A DNA stretch of 64,000 nt from Archangium violaceum. GTDB lineage: Bacteria; Myxococcota; Myxococcia; Myxococcales; Myxococcaceae. Location: contig NZ_CP069396.1 of assembly GCF_016887565.1 (NCBI RefSeq), positions 7,732,001-7,796,000 of the forward strand, in the 5' to 3' direction. Below are positions 47,901 through 56,392 of this stretch, piece after piece (the first letter of the stretch is position 1; each line of letters begins with the position of its first letter). A model generated the notes under the pieces. That model was not told the origin of the DNA. It worked only from the letters and a program-made list of their open reading frames with translations, and did no database searches. The position numbers and the translations under genes are program-made.

Positions 47901-48529
47901 CGGATGCGAAGGCGCGCTTCCAACAGCGCGACCTCTCCACGGATGAACGGGGGCTCGCGAGCGCGATCCTCCTCCTCACGAACGCCGGGAAGACACGCGT
48001 CACGGTGACGGCCGAGCTCGAGGGCCGCGCCGCGACGAAGGACACCGATATCGCGGTGGGCAGCGGGCCCGTGGACACGGTGAGCCTGACGACGGACACC
48101 TCCGGGCTGCTCGCGGATGGGCGAGCCACCGCGACCCTCACGCTCCTGGCGAAGGACCGCTACGGCAACCCGGTGGAGAACCAGGAGATCGTCGCCTGGG
48201 AGGGCGTGCAGCCGGAGGATGGATTCAAGCCGGCCGCGTCCACGACCAACGCGGCCGGAGTGGTGACCGCGACGCTCGCCACGAGCAAGGCCGGCCGGAG
48301 GTCCCTGAAGGCCGTGGTGGGCCGGGGTGACAAGGCGCTGTCGGCGGAGTGCGCACTGACCTTCGAGGAGCCACCGAGCCAGGTGGACGGCGACGCCTCA
48401 CCGGAGGCGGAGAAGCCCTCCACCGCCCAGACCGAGGGTGCTCCCGGCCAGGAGCTCGCGCCTCCAGCGCCGGAAGGCACGTCCCCGGACGAGGAAGAAT
48501 CGGAGGCGAGCACCGCCCCCGTGCCCTAA
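44996..48529 (+). CDS. Membrane Ser/Thr kinase with an Ig-like repeat rod
   Basis: A 1177-residue protein. Residues 10-310 are a Hanks-type kinase: SEGGMGEVFLA loop, VLKKLKL (ATP lysine), HRDITPNN (140-147) and IDFGLARA. A Pro-rich linker (345-368) leads to one membrane helix (371-390). The outer part (about 400-1120) is built of seven repeats of about 100 residues of the Big_1/invasin Ig-like kind, each with a turn like DAHGNPIPG, DAKGRPIPG or DRYGNPVEN followed by TSDEEGRA or STDERGLA. The end is acidic and Pro-rich. AGG/GGAG precedes ATG 44996. Likely senses contact or envelope strain at the cell surface. Its stop overlaps the convergent exoI stop by four bases. Confidence 0.9.
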   Translation: MQPVLAKSYRSLRKLSEGGMGEVFLALTTNPLRKHIVLKKLKLDPEDPYGRDRFLDEARITCALRHRNIVEVYDAFENGGELYLEMEWIRGRSLRQVVDTLHRQPVPPRIAGAIVHDVCRALDAAYRTEGRDGRPLAVIHRDITPNNVMVSFEGVVKVIDFGLARAASTLSGTAGVERGTPEYLSPERAKEILRYTDPPGESAPDEAREPEPLDGRSDLFCAGLLLHELLTGRSLFGGPPPRGDLTPEERRAWQNEALRRIVRCEEPLEGLPTELEPIVRKALAREREARYATGQEMADALREAVGAVEAAELAGFLRQCFPDGLEKLAALEAAIEAEPLRLVPVPEAPPVPTAPPRAPEPPTQPARSRSWLLALPVLLALVAGVAWWLWPGVQPSARHSTVDVVVADPRNLVGSKVTVIVGVNDTEGRPLPEQQVWLTVVGASGTSKRFQGVSEGTGTARFEFSWLAPEKVTLSVLVNPGPREVPLEGQPVTFTAGLPDAENSSFIEVSKKAPVGEEAVFKVALRDAGNHPTAGWEVTFTVEGGDDARETQVKADERGIAELRYRTKWAGARKVGASVVTENGRRELQPVEVSFEAGPPHERESTLEVRVAPKPSGSEQLPVADGQEPVELEVTARDEYGNPVSGWPVRLEVPETEGYTLEQPAVTDEQGHAKGILRTTRTKPVHVRVLLSEGPRPVELGADVTFAPGAPNSKRSGLLAKPAKVTLSGKNRSVLTATVQDAHGNPIPGLVVRFEARGTGSRVEPREMTSDEEGRASVNLWSTRIGKKSVVATVHRAGRREVLFSLQAEVLFEASAPGADKSTLSANTETAAADGKEAITVTAAVRDANAHPVQGRYVLLSSSDAEGQFDRRLGPTDARGLVTTSLTSTRAKEITFSAVIEPLRPEEQAMPLGDQVTVRFVSSAPDANLSRLTASASTLTAGETSTLRFEVMDAKGRPIPGAKVQWKASDAKARFQQRDLSTDERGLASAILLLTNAGKTRVTVTAELEGRAATKDTDIAVGSGPVDTVSLTTDTSGLLADGRATATLTLLAKDRYGNPVENQEIVAWEGVQPEDGFKPAASTTNAAGVVTATLATSKAGRRSLKAVVGRGDKALSAECALTFEEPPSQVDGDASPEAEKPSTAQTEGAPGQELAPPAPEGTSPDEEESEASTAPVP

Positions 48530-49737
48530 CCGCGCACCGCGGCCTTCCTGCGCCGCCACCGGCGTACCCGCTCGACCATGTCCTGGGGCAGCACGAGTTT
48601 GGCCACGTCGCGCACCTGCTTCATCGCCTCCTCGCGCCGCACGAGCCACTCCCCTCCCCCGCCCGGCGAGAGCACCCGCACGGACACCGTGCGCCGCTGC
48701 TGCGTCGTCCAGTCGGACTTGTAGGACTCGGTGCCTCGCAGGAAGTCGTACTCGGTGAGCCCGGACTCGATGGCGTCGCGGAACGTCTCTCCCACGAGCA
48801 CCAGCCCCACGCTGCGGTTGCGCCAGGCGGGGTCATACCCGGACTGGAAGTAGATGAACGAGTCCCGGTGGAGGATGCCGTACACCGAGGCCACCGCCTG
48901 ACCGCCCACCTTCATCGTGTAGAGGCGCAGCCGGCCCCGCTCCGCCAGCAGTTGCGTGGCATCGCGATGGAAGGCCTCGACGCCACTCCCCTTGATGCCC
49001 TGCGAGCCCCCGTCCGACTCCCACCGCATCGCGTGCAGCCGGAAGAAGTCCGTCAGCGGCGCGGCCAGCTCGCCCGGCGCCTCCGTCTTCTCGATGCGGT
49101 AGCCCTCCTGCTTCTCCAGCCACTTCTTCCGGCGCAGGTAGTTGTCCCGCCGGCTCGTGCGCCGCAGGAAGGCATCGAAGGACTCGCCCTTCGACAGCGG
49201 CTCGTAGGGGCACACGTACCGCGTCGACAGGCTCAGCTCCGCGCGGGTCTTCTCGAACGTCTCCCGCAGCACCCGCACCGTCACCGAGTCCTCTCGCAGG
49301 TCCGTCAGGTCCAGCACGTCCCACTGATCCCTCAGCTCCCATAGCGCCGTGGCGAAGAGACGCGCGATCTCTTCCTCGCGCCCCCGCCTCGCGACCACGT
49401 CCAGGTAGTCGCTGCCCACGTGCGTCTCGCCCAGGAAGGACAGCCGGCGCACCGGCCGCCCCAGCACCCACTGGTACTCGAAGCCCAGCGGCATCAACCC
49501 CACCAGCGCCCCGGTCCGGTCCTTGGCCTGCAGGATGAACGGCTTCCGGTCCGGCGCGATGCGCCTGCACCACGGGTACAGCCACTCCCACGCGTTGAAG
49601 GGGCCCGCGTTGCTCCCATCGAGCAGCGCGTTCCAGGCTCGCCTCAGGCCCGCGATCTGTGACAGCTCCCGCACCGCTCCAACGTCCAGCCACTGCGCCG
49701 GGCTCGGTGTCGGGGACAGTTCCGCTTCGTGAATCAC
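48526..49737 (-). CDS. exoI: ExoI-like FemAB/GNAT acyltransferase
   Basis: A 403-residue protein of the CelD/FemAB-type GNAT fold: N-terminal AGPFNAWEWLYPWCRRIAPD, and the C-terminal half with RRDNYLRRKKWLEKQEGYRI, YFQSGYDPAWRNRSVGLVLV and EYDFLRGTESYKSDWT, typical of acyltransferases that modify sugars or cell-wall peptides. It is the last gene of the exo series, and position and type match M. xanthus exoI. A sister gene is exoG (50980). A hairpin repeat sits between it and exoH. Confidence 0.82.
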   Translation of the reverse strand: MIHEAELSPTPSPAQWLDVGAVRELSQIAGLRRAWNALLDGSNAGPFNAWEWLYPWCRRIAPDRKPFILQAKDRTGALVGLMPLGFEYQWVLGRPVRRLSFLGETHVGSDYLDVVARRGREEEIARLFATALWELRDQWDVLDLTDLREDSVTVRVLRETFEKTRAELSLSTRYVCPYEPLSKGESFDAFLRRTSRRDNYLRRKKWLEKQEGYRIEKTEAPGELAAPLTDFFRLHAMRWESDGGSQGIKGSGVEAFHRDATQLLAERGRLRLYTMKVGGQAVASVYGILHRDSFIYFQSGYDPAWRNRSVGLVLVGETFRDAIESGLTEYDFLRGTESYKSDWTTQQRRTVSVRVLSPGGGGEWLVRREEAMKQVRDVAKLVLPQDMVERVRRWRRRKAAVRG

Positions 49738-49761
49738 GGTCTCGACCTCGTGTTTCGAGAT

Positions 49762-49796
49762 ACCCTCACCCCGACCCTCTCCCAGAGGGAGAGGGA
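49762..49796. repeat. REP-like hairpin repeat, copy 4
   Basis: accctcaccccgaccctctc followed by ccagagggagagggA-type arm, nearly identical to copy 1. It lies between exoI and exoH, and so within the exo series. Confidence 0.75.
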
Positions 49797-49816
49797 GGGG
49801 TTTCTCAGTCTCAGAC

Positions 49817-50992
49817 TCAGCCCGCGTGCTTGCGGTTGCGGCGATCCTGCGTCAGCGCGCCTCGCACCACCCCGGCCACCTCCGCCATCACCTCCGGCGT
49901 GAGATCCTGGTGACACGGAATCTCCACGATGCTCCGTCTCAGCTGCGCCACCTCCGGGAATGCCGACGCGTCGCACGCCGGGTGGAAGTGCCGCCAGAAG
50001 TCGATCGCCTCGATGCCCTTGGCGTGCAGCCTCGCCAGCACCTCCGCCTTGTCCTCCACCACCAGCGGGTAGAAGAGCGGGCTCACCCCCGCCGGCAGCT
50101 GGTTGAACAGCGGCTGCGACACGTCGCGCAGCCGCCCCAGCAGGAAGAAGTAGTTGCGCCGCCGCCGCTCGACGATCGCCTCCAGATCCTGCGCCTGGGC
50201 GATCCGCTTCGCGAACGGGCTCATCCCCAGGTCCACGTGCCGCCGATCGAAGTGCTGCGTGCCCGTGGCCACGCGCTCGATGTCCGCCGCCTTCACCGCC
50301 CCCTTGCCCAGGCTCCGGATGAAGCGGCGCACGCCCCGGCCGAACGAGCCTCCTCGCAGCTCCAGGTTCTGCAGCAGCGCGGACACCGTGTGGCTCAGCG
50401 TGGACGTGAAGGGCGGCTTGGGCGGCTCCGGCAGGCTGTACTGCCGGGGGCCGTTGACGGTGAGCGCCCCGCCGTGCGGCAGCGGCAGCGTCTTGTAGAG
50501 GCAGAAGATGCCGATGTCTCCCGTCGTCCCCAGCGGCACCGAGCCGTCCGCGCTCAACAGCGACAGCGCGCAGTCCTCGATGAGCGGCAGGCCGTGCTTG
50601 TCCGCCAGCTTGCGCATCTCGTCCACGGGGCCGGGGAAGCCCGCGTAGTGGGTGAGGTAGAGCGCCTTCGTCTTCGGCCCGATGCGCCGCTCCACGTCCT
50701 CCACGTCCACGTCCCAGCGGCTGCCCACCCGGTAGAAGCGCGGCGTGGCCCCGGCATCCGCCACGGCCTCCACCTCCACACCGTGGTGGTAGGCCGGCAT
50801 CAACACCTCGCCCTTGTCCAGCCCCAGCATCTTCACCGTCGTCCAGACGGCGTTGCGGGCGAAGTAGAACCAACGGACGTTGGACGCGTGGAAGGGCATG
50901 AAGCCGCTCGGCTCCCGGTGGCCGAACAGCATGCCCGGCCAGAGCGTGGGCAGAGCGGGGACGAACAACCTCGAGTTCTTCACTTCTTCCAT
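49817..50992 (-). CDS. exoH: ExoH-like sugar aminotransferase (DegT/DnrJ family)
   Basis: A 391-residue PLP enzyme of the DegT/DnrJ/EryC1 fold: VLMPAYHHGVEVEAVADAGA, the PLP-binding aspartate region IEDCALSLLSADG and the Schiff-base lysine in FCLYKTLPLPHGGAL. It transfers an amino group to a keto-sugar nucleotide for polysaccharide building. GGGAGG precedes ATG 50992. The start overlaps the end of exoG by 13 bases, so the two are translationally coupled. Matches M. xanthus exoH in type and place. Confidence 0.88.
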   Translation of the reverse strand: MEEVKNSRLFVPALPTLWPGMLFGHREPSGFMPFHASNVRWFYFARNAVWTTVKMLGLDKGEVLMPAYHHGVEVEAVADAGATPRFYRVGSRWDVDVEDVERRIGPKTKALYLTHYAGFPGPVDEMRKLADKHGLPLIEDCALSLLSADGSVPLGTTGDIGIFCLYKTLPLPHGGALTVNGPRQYSLPEPPKPPFTSTLSHTVSALLQNLELRGGSFGRGVRRFIRSLGKGAVKAADIERVATGTQHFDRRHVDLGMSPFAKRIAQAQDLEAIVERRRRNYFFLLGRLRDVSQPLFNQLPAGVSPLFYPLVVEDKAEVLARLHAKGIEAIDFWRHFHPACDASAFPEVAQLRRSIVEIPCHQDLTPEVMAEVAGVVRGALTQDRRNRKHAG

Positions 50993-52098
50993 CGCGCCAC
51001 CACCTCCCTGGCCACGGGGGCCCACCGGAACTTCGCCGCGCACAGCGCGCGGCCGTATGCCGTGTCGTTGAAGACGTAGAGCCAGGTGTGCCGGCGGACC
51101 TTGTCCGTCCAGTCCCGCTTCCACACCATGTCCGGCCCCAGGAAATCGAACTCGCGCAGGCCTCGCGCGATGCACTCGCGCAGTACCTCCTCCATGAGGA
51201 GCTGGCCCGGGCTGCAGTCGCCCAGCGACTCGTCGTAGCCGGGCTTGAGCAGGAAGTAGCGCCCGCCGTACTCCAGCCCGTACTGGAAGGCCACCGCGCG
51301 CCCGTCCAGCCTCAGGTAGTACAGCGCCAGCCGGCCCGCGTACCCCGCCTCGCGCGCCAGCTCCGAGTAGAAGCCCCGGGTGCGCCCATCCTGCGCCATG
51401 GCCGTGCCCCGCCGGCCCTTCCACCCGCTGGCCTCCAGCTCGAAGCCCTCCTCCAGCTTCACCTCCAGATCCAGCCCGCCCTCCACGCGCTCCACCGTGA
51501 CGCGGCCCTTCTCTTCCAGCTTGCGGCGCCGGCGCCGGCAGTTCGCCTTGAACTTGGAGTGCAGCGTCTGCTGGTACGCCTCCCACGAGCCCGGCAGCGG
51601 GATGTAGGGCGATTGCAGCGACTCCCACGTCCCCAGGGGGAACCCCGCCGCGCTCGCCGCCTCGTACAGCTTCCAGCCCGTGCCACCCTCCGGCACGTCC
51701 GTGAGCAGCAGCACGTCCCAGCTCTTGTCCTGGCGCAGGTGCTCGAAGAACGCCGCCGCGGCGGCCTCGGGCTCGCGCGCCACCAGGTCGAAGCGGCACG
51801 AGTGCGGGTTGGCCGTGGCGGACAGCTGCCGCACCGGCACCCCGTACATCGAGCCCTTCCCGGCCATCAGCGGCAGGGCCGCGGTGAGGCGCCCCTCCCC
51901 ATCGCGCTGCGTCAACACGCGCAGCCGCGACTCCGGGGCGAAGTTGTCCACCCAGATCCGGAGGAACTCATGACGGTAGAAGGGCTCGTTGGCCGTGGAC
52001 TCCACGAGCGCGTTCCACTCCGGCTCCAGCCCCATGAAGGCGGTCCGGTCCGTCGCCTCGACGACGCGCGGCGCGGGAGTGAGCTGTCTGGCTTCCAT
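50980..52098 (-). CDS. exoG: ExoG-like FemAB/GNAT acyltransferase
   Basis: A 372-residue relative of exoI: NEPFYRHEFLRIWVDNF near the start, HSKFKANCRRRRRKLEEKGR in the middle and FLLKPGYDESLGDCSPGQLL then REFDFLGPDMVWKRDWTDKV near the end. It probably N- or O-acylates the sugar made with ExoH. ATG 52098 is chosen over a frame to 52296 that lacks homology. Divergent from a FAD monooxygenase across a 224-base gap (52099-52322) that should hold both promoters; no clear motif seen. Confidence 0.85.
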   Translation of the reverse strand: MEARQLTPAPRVVEATDRTAFMGLEPEWNALVESTANEPFYRHEFLRIWVDNFAPESRLRVLTQRDGEGRLTAALPLMAGKGSMYGVPVRQLSATANPHSCRFDLVAREPEAAAAAFFEHLRQDKSWDVLLLTDVPEGGTGWKLYEAASAAGFPLGTWESLQSPYIPLPGSWEAYQQTLHSKFKANCRRRRRKLEEKGRVTVERVEGGLDLEVKLEEGFELEASGWKGRRGTAMAQDGRTRGFYSELAREAGYAGRLALYYLRLDGRAVAFQYGLEYGGRYFLLKPGYDESLGDCSPGQLLMEEVLRECIARGLREFDFLGPDMVWKRDWTDKVRRHTWLYVFNDTAYGRALCAAKFRWAPVAREVVARWKK

Positions 52099-52322
52099 GT
52101 GTTGTGTCCGGCTCCTGACGGCGCGGGGCCCCCGAGGTCCCGCGTGGGCCGCAAGGTGGTAACGGACGTGGCCGCCAACAACCCGCGCGCGTCGTTTCGC
52201 CCGCCCGAGCCGCCGAGCGGACAAGCGCGTCCGCCCATCTGTCGAGCAGACGAAACTCCGAGGCGATACGTCCCGGGTTGCCCGATTCGACTCCACGGCG
52301 GAGGTCGCCTAGGATCCGGTGC

Positions 52323-53729
52323 ATGAGCACTCCGAACCCCACTCCCTCCAGGCCCGTGGGCGGGCACGCCATCGTCTATGGTGGCAGCATGGCCGGGCTG
52401 GTCGCGGCGGGCGTGCTGTCCCGCCTCTTCGAGCGCGTCACGTTGGTGGAGCGGGACCGCTTCGAGGACGGGCCCCAGCCGCGCAAGGGCGTCCCCCAGG
52501 GGATGCACATCCACGGACTGCTCACGCGCGGCATGAACATCCTCGGGGACGTCTTCCCCGGCTTCCGGGAGGACCTCGAGGCCGCCGGGGCCCAGTGCCT
52601 GGACATGACCGGGGATCACGCCTGGTACATGTCCGGCCTCTGGCGCCCGCGGCTCCAGAGCGGCGTCTACCTCCACGCGCAGAGCCGGCCCCTGCTCGAG
52701 TGGGTGACGCGCAAGCGGCTGCTGGCCCTGCCCAACGTGCGCCTCCTCGAGGGCCGGGAGGTGACCGGCTTCCTGACGAGCGCGGATCACTCCCGCGTCA
52801 CCGGCCTCCAGGTCCGGGCCCCGGGTGGTGGCGAGGAGCAGACGCTCGAGGGCGAGCTGGTGGTGGACGCCAGTGGCCGCGGCTCGCGCACCCCCCAGTG
52901 GCTGGAGGCGCTGGGCTATCCCCGGGTGGAGGAGACGCGCATCCACGTCGACGTGGTCTACTCCAGCCGGCTCGTCCGGATGCCGCCGGGCTTCAAGCCG
53001 GGCTGGAAGATGCTGAACATCGCGCCCGAGCTGCCCAGGCAGCGGCGGCTGGGCACCCTCGTGAACATCGAGGGTGACCGCTGGCTGATCTCCATGTGCG
53101 GCTGGCTGGGCGATCACCCCACCCTGGACGACGCCGGTTACCTCGAGTTCGCCCGGAGCCTGGGCGATCCCTACCTCCACGACGTGTTGCGGCACACCGA
53201 GCCGCTCTCACCCATCACCGTCTTCCGCTTCTCCCACAACCAGCGGCGCCACTACGAGCGGATGCCCCGCTTCCCCGAGGGCCTGGCGCTGGTGGGAGAC
53301 GCGTCCTGCTCCTTCAACCCCGTCTACGGCCAGGGCATGACCACGGCCGCGCTGCAGGCCTGGTTGCTGGGCGAGTGCCTGCGCCAGGGCCAGGGCGGAG
53401 CCGCCCAGCGTCACCGGCAGCGGGTAGGCCAGCTCCTCGAGGTGCCCTGGTCGCTCGCCACCAGTGGAGATCTCCGCTTCCCCGAGGTGGAGGGCAGGCG
53501 CGCGCCGACGAGCGGACTGTTGAACTGGCTCGGAGACAGGATCCACCGCCTCGCGAGCCACGACGAGGAGGCGCTCCGCGTCTTCGTCCGGGTGATGCAC
53601 ATGCTCGAGTCACCCACGGTCCTCTTCTCCCCGCGGATGGTGCTCAAGGCGCTCACCGCCCGGCCCGATGCCGCCGCCCTGAAACGGAGGCCGGAGCCGA
53701 TCTCCGTCCCCCAGTCCCGGGCGGCGTGA
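52323..53729 (+). CDS. FAD-dependent monooxygenase/oxidoreductase
   Basis: A 468-residue flavoprotein of the p-hydroxybenzoate-hydroxylase fold: FAD motif IVYGGSMAGLVAAGVL with the VTLVERD acidic end, middle VVDASGRGSRTPQWLEAL, and the GDASCSFNPVYGQGMTTAAL motif that binds FAD ribitol. No membrane segment. ATG 52323 follows AGGATCC. It is on the plus strand between exoG and exoF, interrupting an otherwise collinear minus-strand cluster. Substrate unknown; a role unrelated to spore coat is possible. Confidence 0.85.
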   Translation: MSTPNPTPSRPVGGHAIVYGGSMAGLVAAGVLSRLFERVTLVERDRFEDGPQPRKGVPQGMHIHGLLTRGMNILGDVFPGFREDLEAAGAQCLDMTGDHAWYMSGLWRPRLQSGVYLHAQSRPLLEWVTRKRLLALPNVRLLEGREVTGFLTSADHSRVTGLQVRAPGGGEEQTLEGELVVDASGRGSRTPQWLEALGYPRVEETRIHVDVVYSSRLVRMPPGFKPGWKMLNIAPELPRQRRLGTLVNIEGDRWLISMCGWLGDHPTLDDAGYLEFARSLGDPYLHDVLRHTEPLSPITVFRFSHNQRRHYERMPRFPEGLALVGDASCSFNPVYGQGMTTAALQAWLLGECLRQGQGGAAQRHRQRVGQLLEVPWSLATSGDLRFPEVEGRRAPTSGLLNWLGDRIHRLASHDEEALRVFVRVMHMLESPTVLFSPRMVLKALTARPDAAALKRRPEPISVPQSRAA

Positions 53730-53757
53730 GGGGCCCCGGAGTCGAGGCCCCACCCGA

Positions 53758-54837
53758 CTACAGGCCGCTGCGCGCCATCTTCATCAGGCAGCGGGCCACC
53801 TTGCCGCTGTCGTGCCGGATCCGCGGACCCTCCTTGAGGAGATCCGCCTCCACCGGGACGACGCCCGCGCTGAGCAGGGCGCGGCGATCCACCTTCACCG
53901 GGTACGAGCCCTTGAGCGCGTAGCGACGGGCGGCCTCCTCGGAGGGCGCGCTGCCATTGATGAGCACCGCGTCCAGCACCGGGCCCACGTGGTCGATGAC
54001 GGCGCGCACGTGGTCCAGGCAGTCCATGCCGTCCGTCTCGCCCGGCTGGGTCATCAGGTTGGCCACCATCACCTTCAGCGCCCGCGTCTCGCACAGCGCC
54101 CGGGCCACCCCGTCCACCAGCAGGTTGGGCATCAGGCTCGAGTACAGCGAGCCCGGGCCGATGGCGATGAGGTCCGCCGTGTAGATGGACTCCAGCAGTC
54201 CTTCCACCGGAGGCGGCGAGCGGGGGCTGAGCAGCACCTTGCGGATGCGGCCATGGGCGCGGCTGATGTTGCGCTCGCCCACCACCTCGGTGGCGTCCTC
54301 CATCTGCGCCACCAGCTGCACCGGCGACGTGGTGCTGGGCAGCACGCGGCCCTTCACCCCCAGCAGCTCCCCGGAGACGCGCACCGCCTCCAGGAAGTCG
54401 CCCTTGAGCTCGGCGAGCGCGGCGATCAGCAGGTTGCCCACCGCGTGGCCCGCCAGGCCCTTCTTCCCGCCGAAGCGGTACTGGAACACCTCGCTCAGGG
54501 GGTTGTTCGTCTTGCCCCCGGCCAGGGCCACCAGGCAGTTGCGCACGTCCCCGGGGGGCAGCACCCCGCGCGTGCGCCGCAGCCGGCCCGAGCTCCCCCC
54601 GTCATCGCTCATCGCCACCACGGCGGTGATGTCCAGACCCGGATCCCCCACCTTCGGCGAGGCCCGCCGGGCCAGGCCCTTGAGCACCATGGGAAGCCCC
54701 GTTCCTCCGCCCATGGCCACGATCCGCGTCGGCCGGACATCGAGCGCCTGCAGCAGCTCGTTCCGGTTCGCCGTCCGGCGCTCCGCGCGCGCATCCCTCT
54801 CCCACGCCTCTTCGAGAGACGATTCCGACTCGAGCAT
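53758..54837 (-). CDS. exoF: ExoF-like YvcK/CofD-family protein
   Basis: A 359-residue protein of the YvcK family: RIVAMGGGTGLPMVLKGL, the AVVAMSDDGGSSGRLR motif, PPGDVRNCLVAL and IGPGSLYSSLMPNLLV. YvcK binds UDP-sugars and supports cell-wall precursor supply; within exo it may control sugar-nucleotide flow. ATG 54837 (AGGGG 8 bases upstream) is used; ATG 54870 and GTG 54906 are in-frame alternatives. Converges on the FAD gene with 28 bases between. Confidence 0.88.
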   Translation of the reverse strand: MLESESSLEEAWERDARAERRTANRNELLQALDVRPTRIVAMGGGTGLPMVLKGLARRASPKVGDPGLDITAVVAMSDDGGSSGRLRRTRGVLPPGDVRNCLVALAGGKTNNPLSEVFQYRFGGKKGLAGHAVGNLLIAALAELKGDFLEAVRVSGELLGVKGRVLPSTTSPVQLVAQMEDATEVVGERNISRAHGRIRKVLLSPRSPPPVEGLLESIYTADLIAIGPGSLYSSLMPNLLVDGVARALCETRALKVMVANLMTQPGETDGMDCLDHVRAVIDHVGPVLDAVLINGSAPSEEAARRYALKGSYPVKVDRRALLSAGVVPVEADLLKEGPRIRHDSGKVARCLMKMARSGL

Positions 54838-54924
54838 GTCCCCAACCCCTCTCCAACGCCCATCCGACATACCCACCGCCGGGCCCTCCCCGGCGGTGCC
54901 AGACACGAGCCCCTCCGGCCCGTC

Positions 54925-56310
54925 CTACCTCGCGCCCCGCGCCAACAACACGTGCCTCACCGTATGGAAGATGATGCCCATGTCCAGGAACAGCGAGCCG
55001 TTCTTCACGTAGTACAGGTCGAACTCCAGCTTGTTCCGCGCGTCCTCCACCGACGCCCCGTACGGGTAGCGGATCTGCGCCCACCCGGTCAGCCCGGGCT
55101 TCACCGCCTCGCGCAGTCCGTAGAAGGGAATCTGCTGCTTGAGCTGCTCGACGAAGACGGGGCGCTCCGGCCGCGGCCCCACGAAGCTCATGTCCCCCAT
55201 CAACACGTTGAAGACCTGGGGAATCTCGTCGATGCGCGTCTTGCGGATGAAGCGGCCCACCCGCGTGACGCGATCATCATTGGCCCGGGCCCACACCGCG
55301 CCGTTCTTCTCCGCGTCCGTGCGCATGCTGCGGAACTTCCACAGCCCATACGGCTTGCCCCCCAGCCCCGTGCGCTCCTGCCGGTAGAAGATGGGGCCCT
55401 TGGAGTCCAGCTTGATGGCCAGCACCACCAGCACCAGGAAGGGCGCGGCGCACAGCAGCAGCGCCGAGGCCACGAGGATGTCGAAGACGCGCTTGGCCGC
55501 GCGCCGCACGGGCGAGACCGTCAGCTCGTCCGCGAAGGCGAAGTCGCTGGTGCGCAGGTGCGCCACCGGAATCCGGCGCAGCACGCGCTCGCAGAAGCCC
55601 GTGGCGTCGTACACCCGGCGCCCGGCCAGGCGGCAGCGCAAGAGCGCGTCCATCCACTGCCCCCCGCGCATGTCGTCCATGGCCTGCACCACGAACCCGG
55701 CCTTGTACCGCTCGGCCACCACGTCCACCGGCTCGGGCGGCCGCCCGTTGGCCAGCGGCGCGCGCGGGTCCACCAGGGCCACGACCTGGAAGGTGTCCTC
55801 GCCGCCCTGATCGATGAGCGTGGCCACCGCCCGCGCCTTGAGCCCATCTCCCACGATGAGCACCCGGCTGGGGCTGCCCACCACCGCGCGCAGAGAGGCC
55901 CTCACCAGCAGCGTCCCCGCGAAGGCCCCCACGCCGCCGCCCAGCAGCGCGCCCGGAGGCAGCCGCACCGGAAGAAGCGCCGGCGCCAGCATCATCAAGA
56001 CCCCGACGAAGGCCGTCGTCACTCCCGCGGCCTTGAGCAACCGCGCCCCCCGGCCCCGGTCCTCCGCCGCCACCCTCAGGTCGTACAGATCCATCAGGTA
56101 GAGCGAGAACTGGAACGTGGGAACGAAGGTGGCCCCCAGCAGGACCAGCGCTGGCACGGACTGGGCCAGCGGCATGTGGGTGTTGGCTGGCGCCAGCATC
56201 GTCGCACAGCCCACCGCGCCCATCAGACAGGTCAGGGCGATGGCAGCGCCTTCGATGACGAAGAGCGTCAGCTTCCTGGATGAAAAGTAATGGTGGAAAA
56301 CCCGAAGCAC
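54925..56310 (-). CDS. exoE: ExoE-like initiating sugar-phosphate transferase
   Basis: A 461-residue polyprenyl-phosphate hexose-1-phosphate transferase: four to five N-terminal membrane helices (about 10-120), a CoA-binding-like central domain, a further helix (VFDILVASALLLCAAPFLVL) and the catalytic WbaP-type domain with KFRSMRTDAE, RKTRIDEIPQVFNVLMGDMS and FVGPRPERP. It starts the repeat unit of spore-coat polysaccharide on undecaprenyl phosphate. GTG 56310 has GGAGGGAG upstream; the frame to 56373 is rejected for lack of signal. Confidence 0.92.
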   Translation of the reverse strand: MLRVFHHYFSSRKLTLFVIEGAAIALTCLMGAVGCATMLAPANTHMPLAQSVPALVLLGATFVPTFQFSLYLMDLYDLRVAAEDRGRGARLLKAAGVTTAFVGVLMMLAPALLPVRLPPGALLGGGVGAFAGTLLVRASLRAVVGSPSRVLIVGDGLKARAVATLIDQGGEDTFQVVALVDPRAPLANGRPPEPVDVVAERYKAGFVVQAMDDMRGGQWMDALLRCRLAGRRVYDATGFCERVLRRIPVAHLRTSDFAFADELTVSPVRRAAKRVFDILVASALLLCAAPFLVLVVLAIKLDSKGPIFYRQERTGLGGKPYGLWKFRSMRTDAEKNGAVWARANDDRVTRVGRFIRKTRIDEIPQVFNVLMGDMSFVGPRPERPVFVEQLKQQIPFYGLREAVKPGLTGWAQIRYPYGASVEDARNKLEFDLYYVKNGSLFLDMGIIFHTVRHVLLARGAR

Positions 56311-56392
56311 GTATCTCCCTCCGACCGCCGCACCGCCCCGTGCCACGACATCCGGCCGCGCGCCTCCTCTCACGCGGCCGGATGCGGACTCA

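Noticed and set aside
46097-47923. A 608-codon minus-strand frame within the large kinase gene
   Set aside because: It mirrors the Ig-like repeats on the opposite strand and lacks any start signal or motif.
53812-56283. An 823-codon plus-strand open frame
   Set aside because: It is antisense to exoF and exoE; composition is His/Arg/Gln-rich with no family match.
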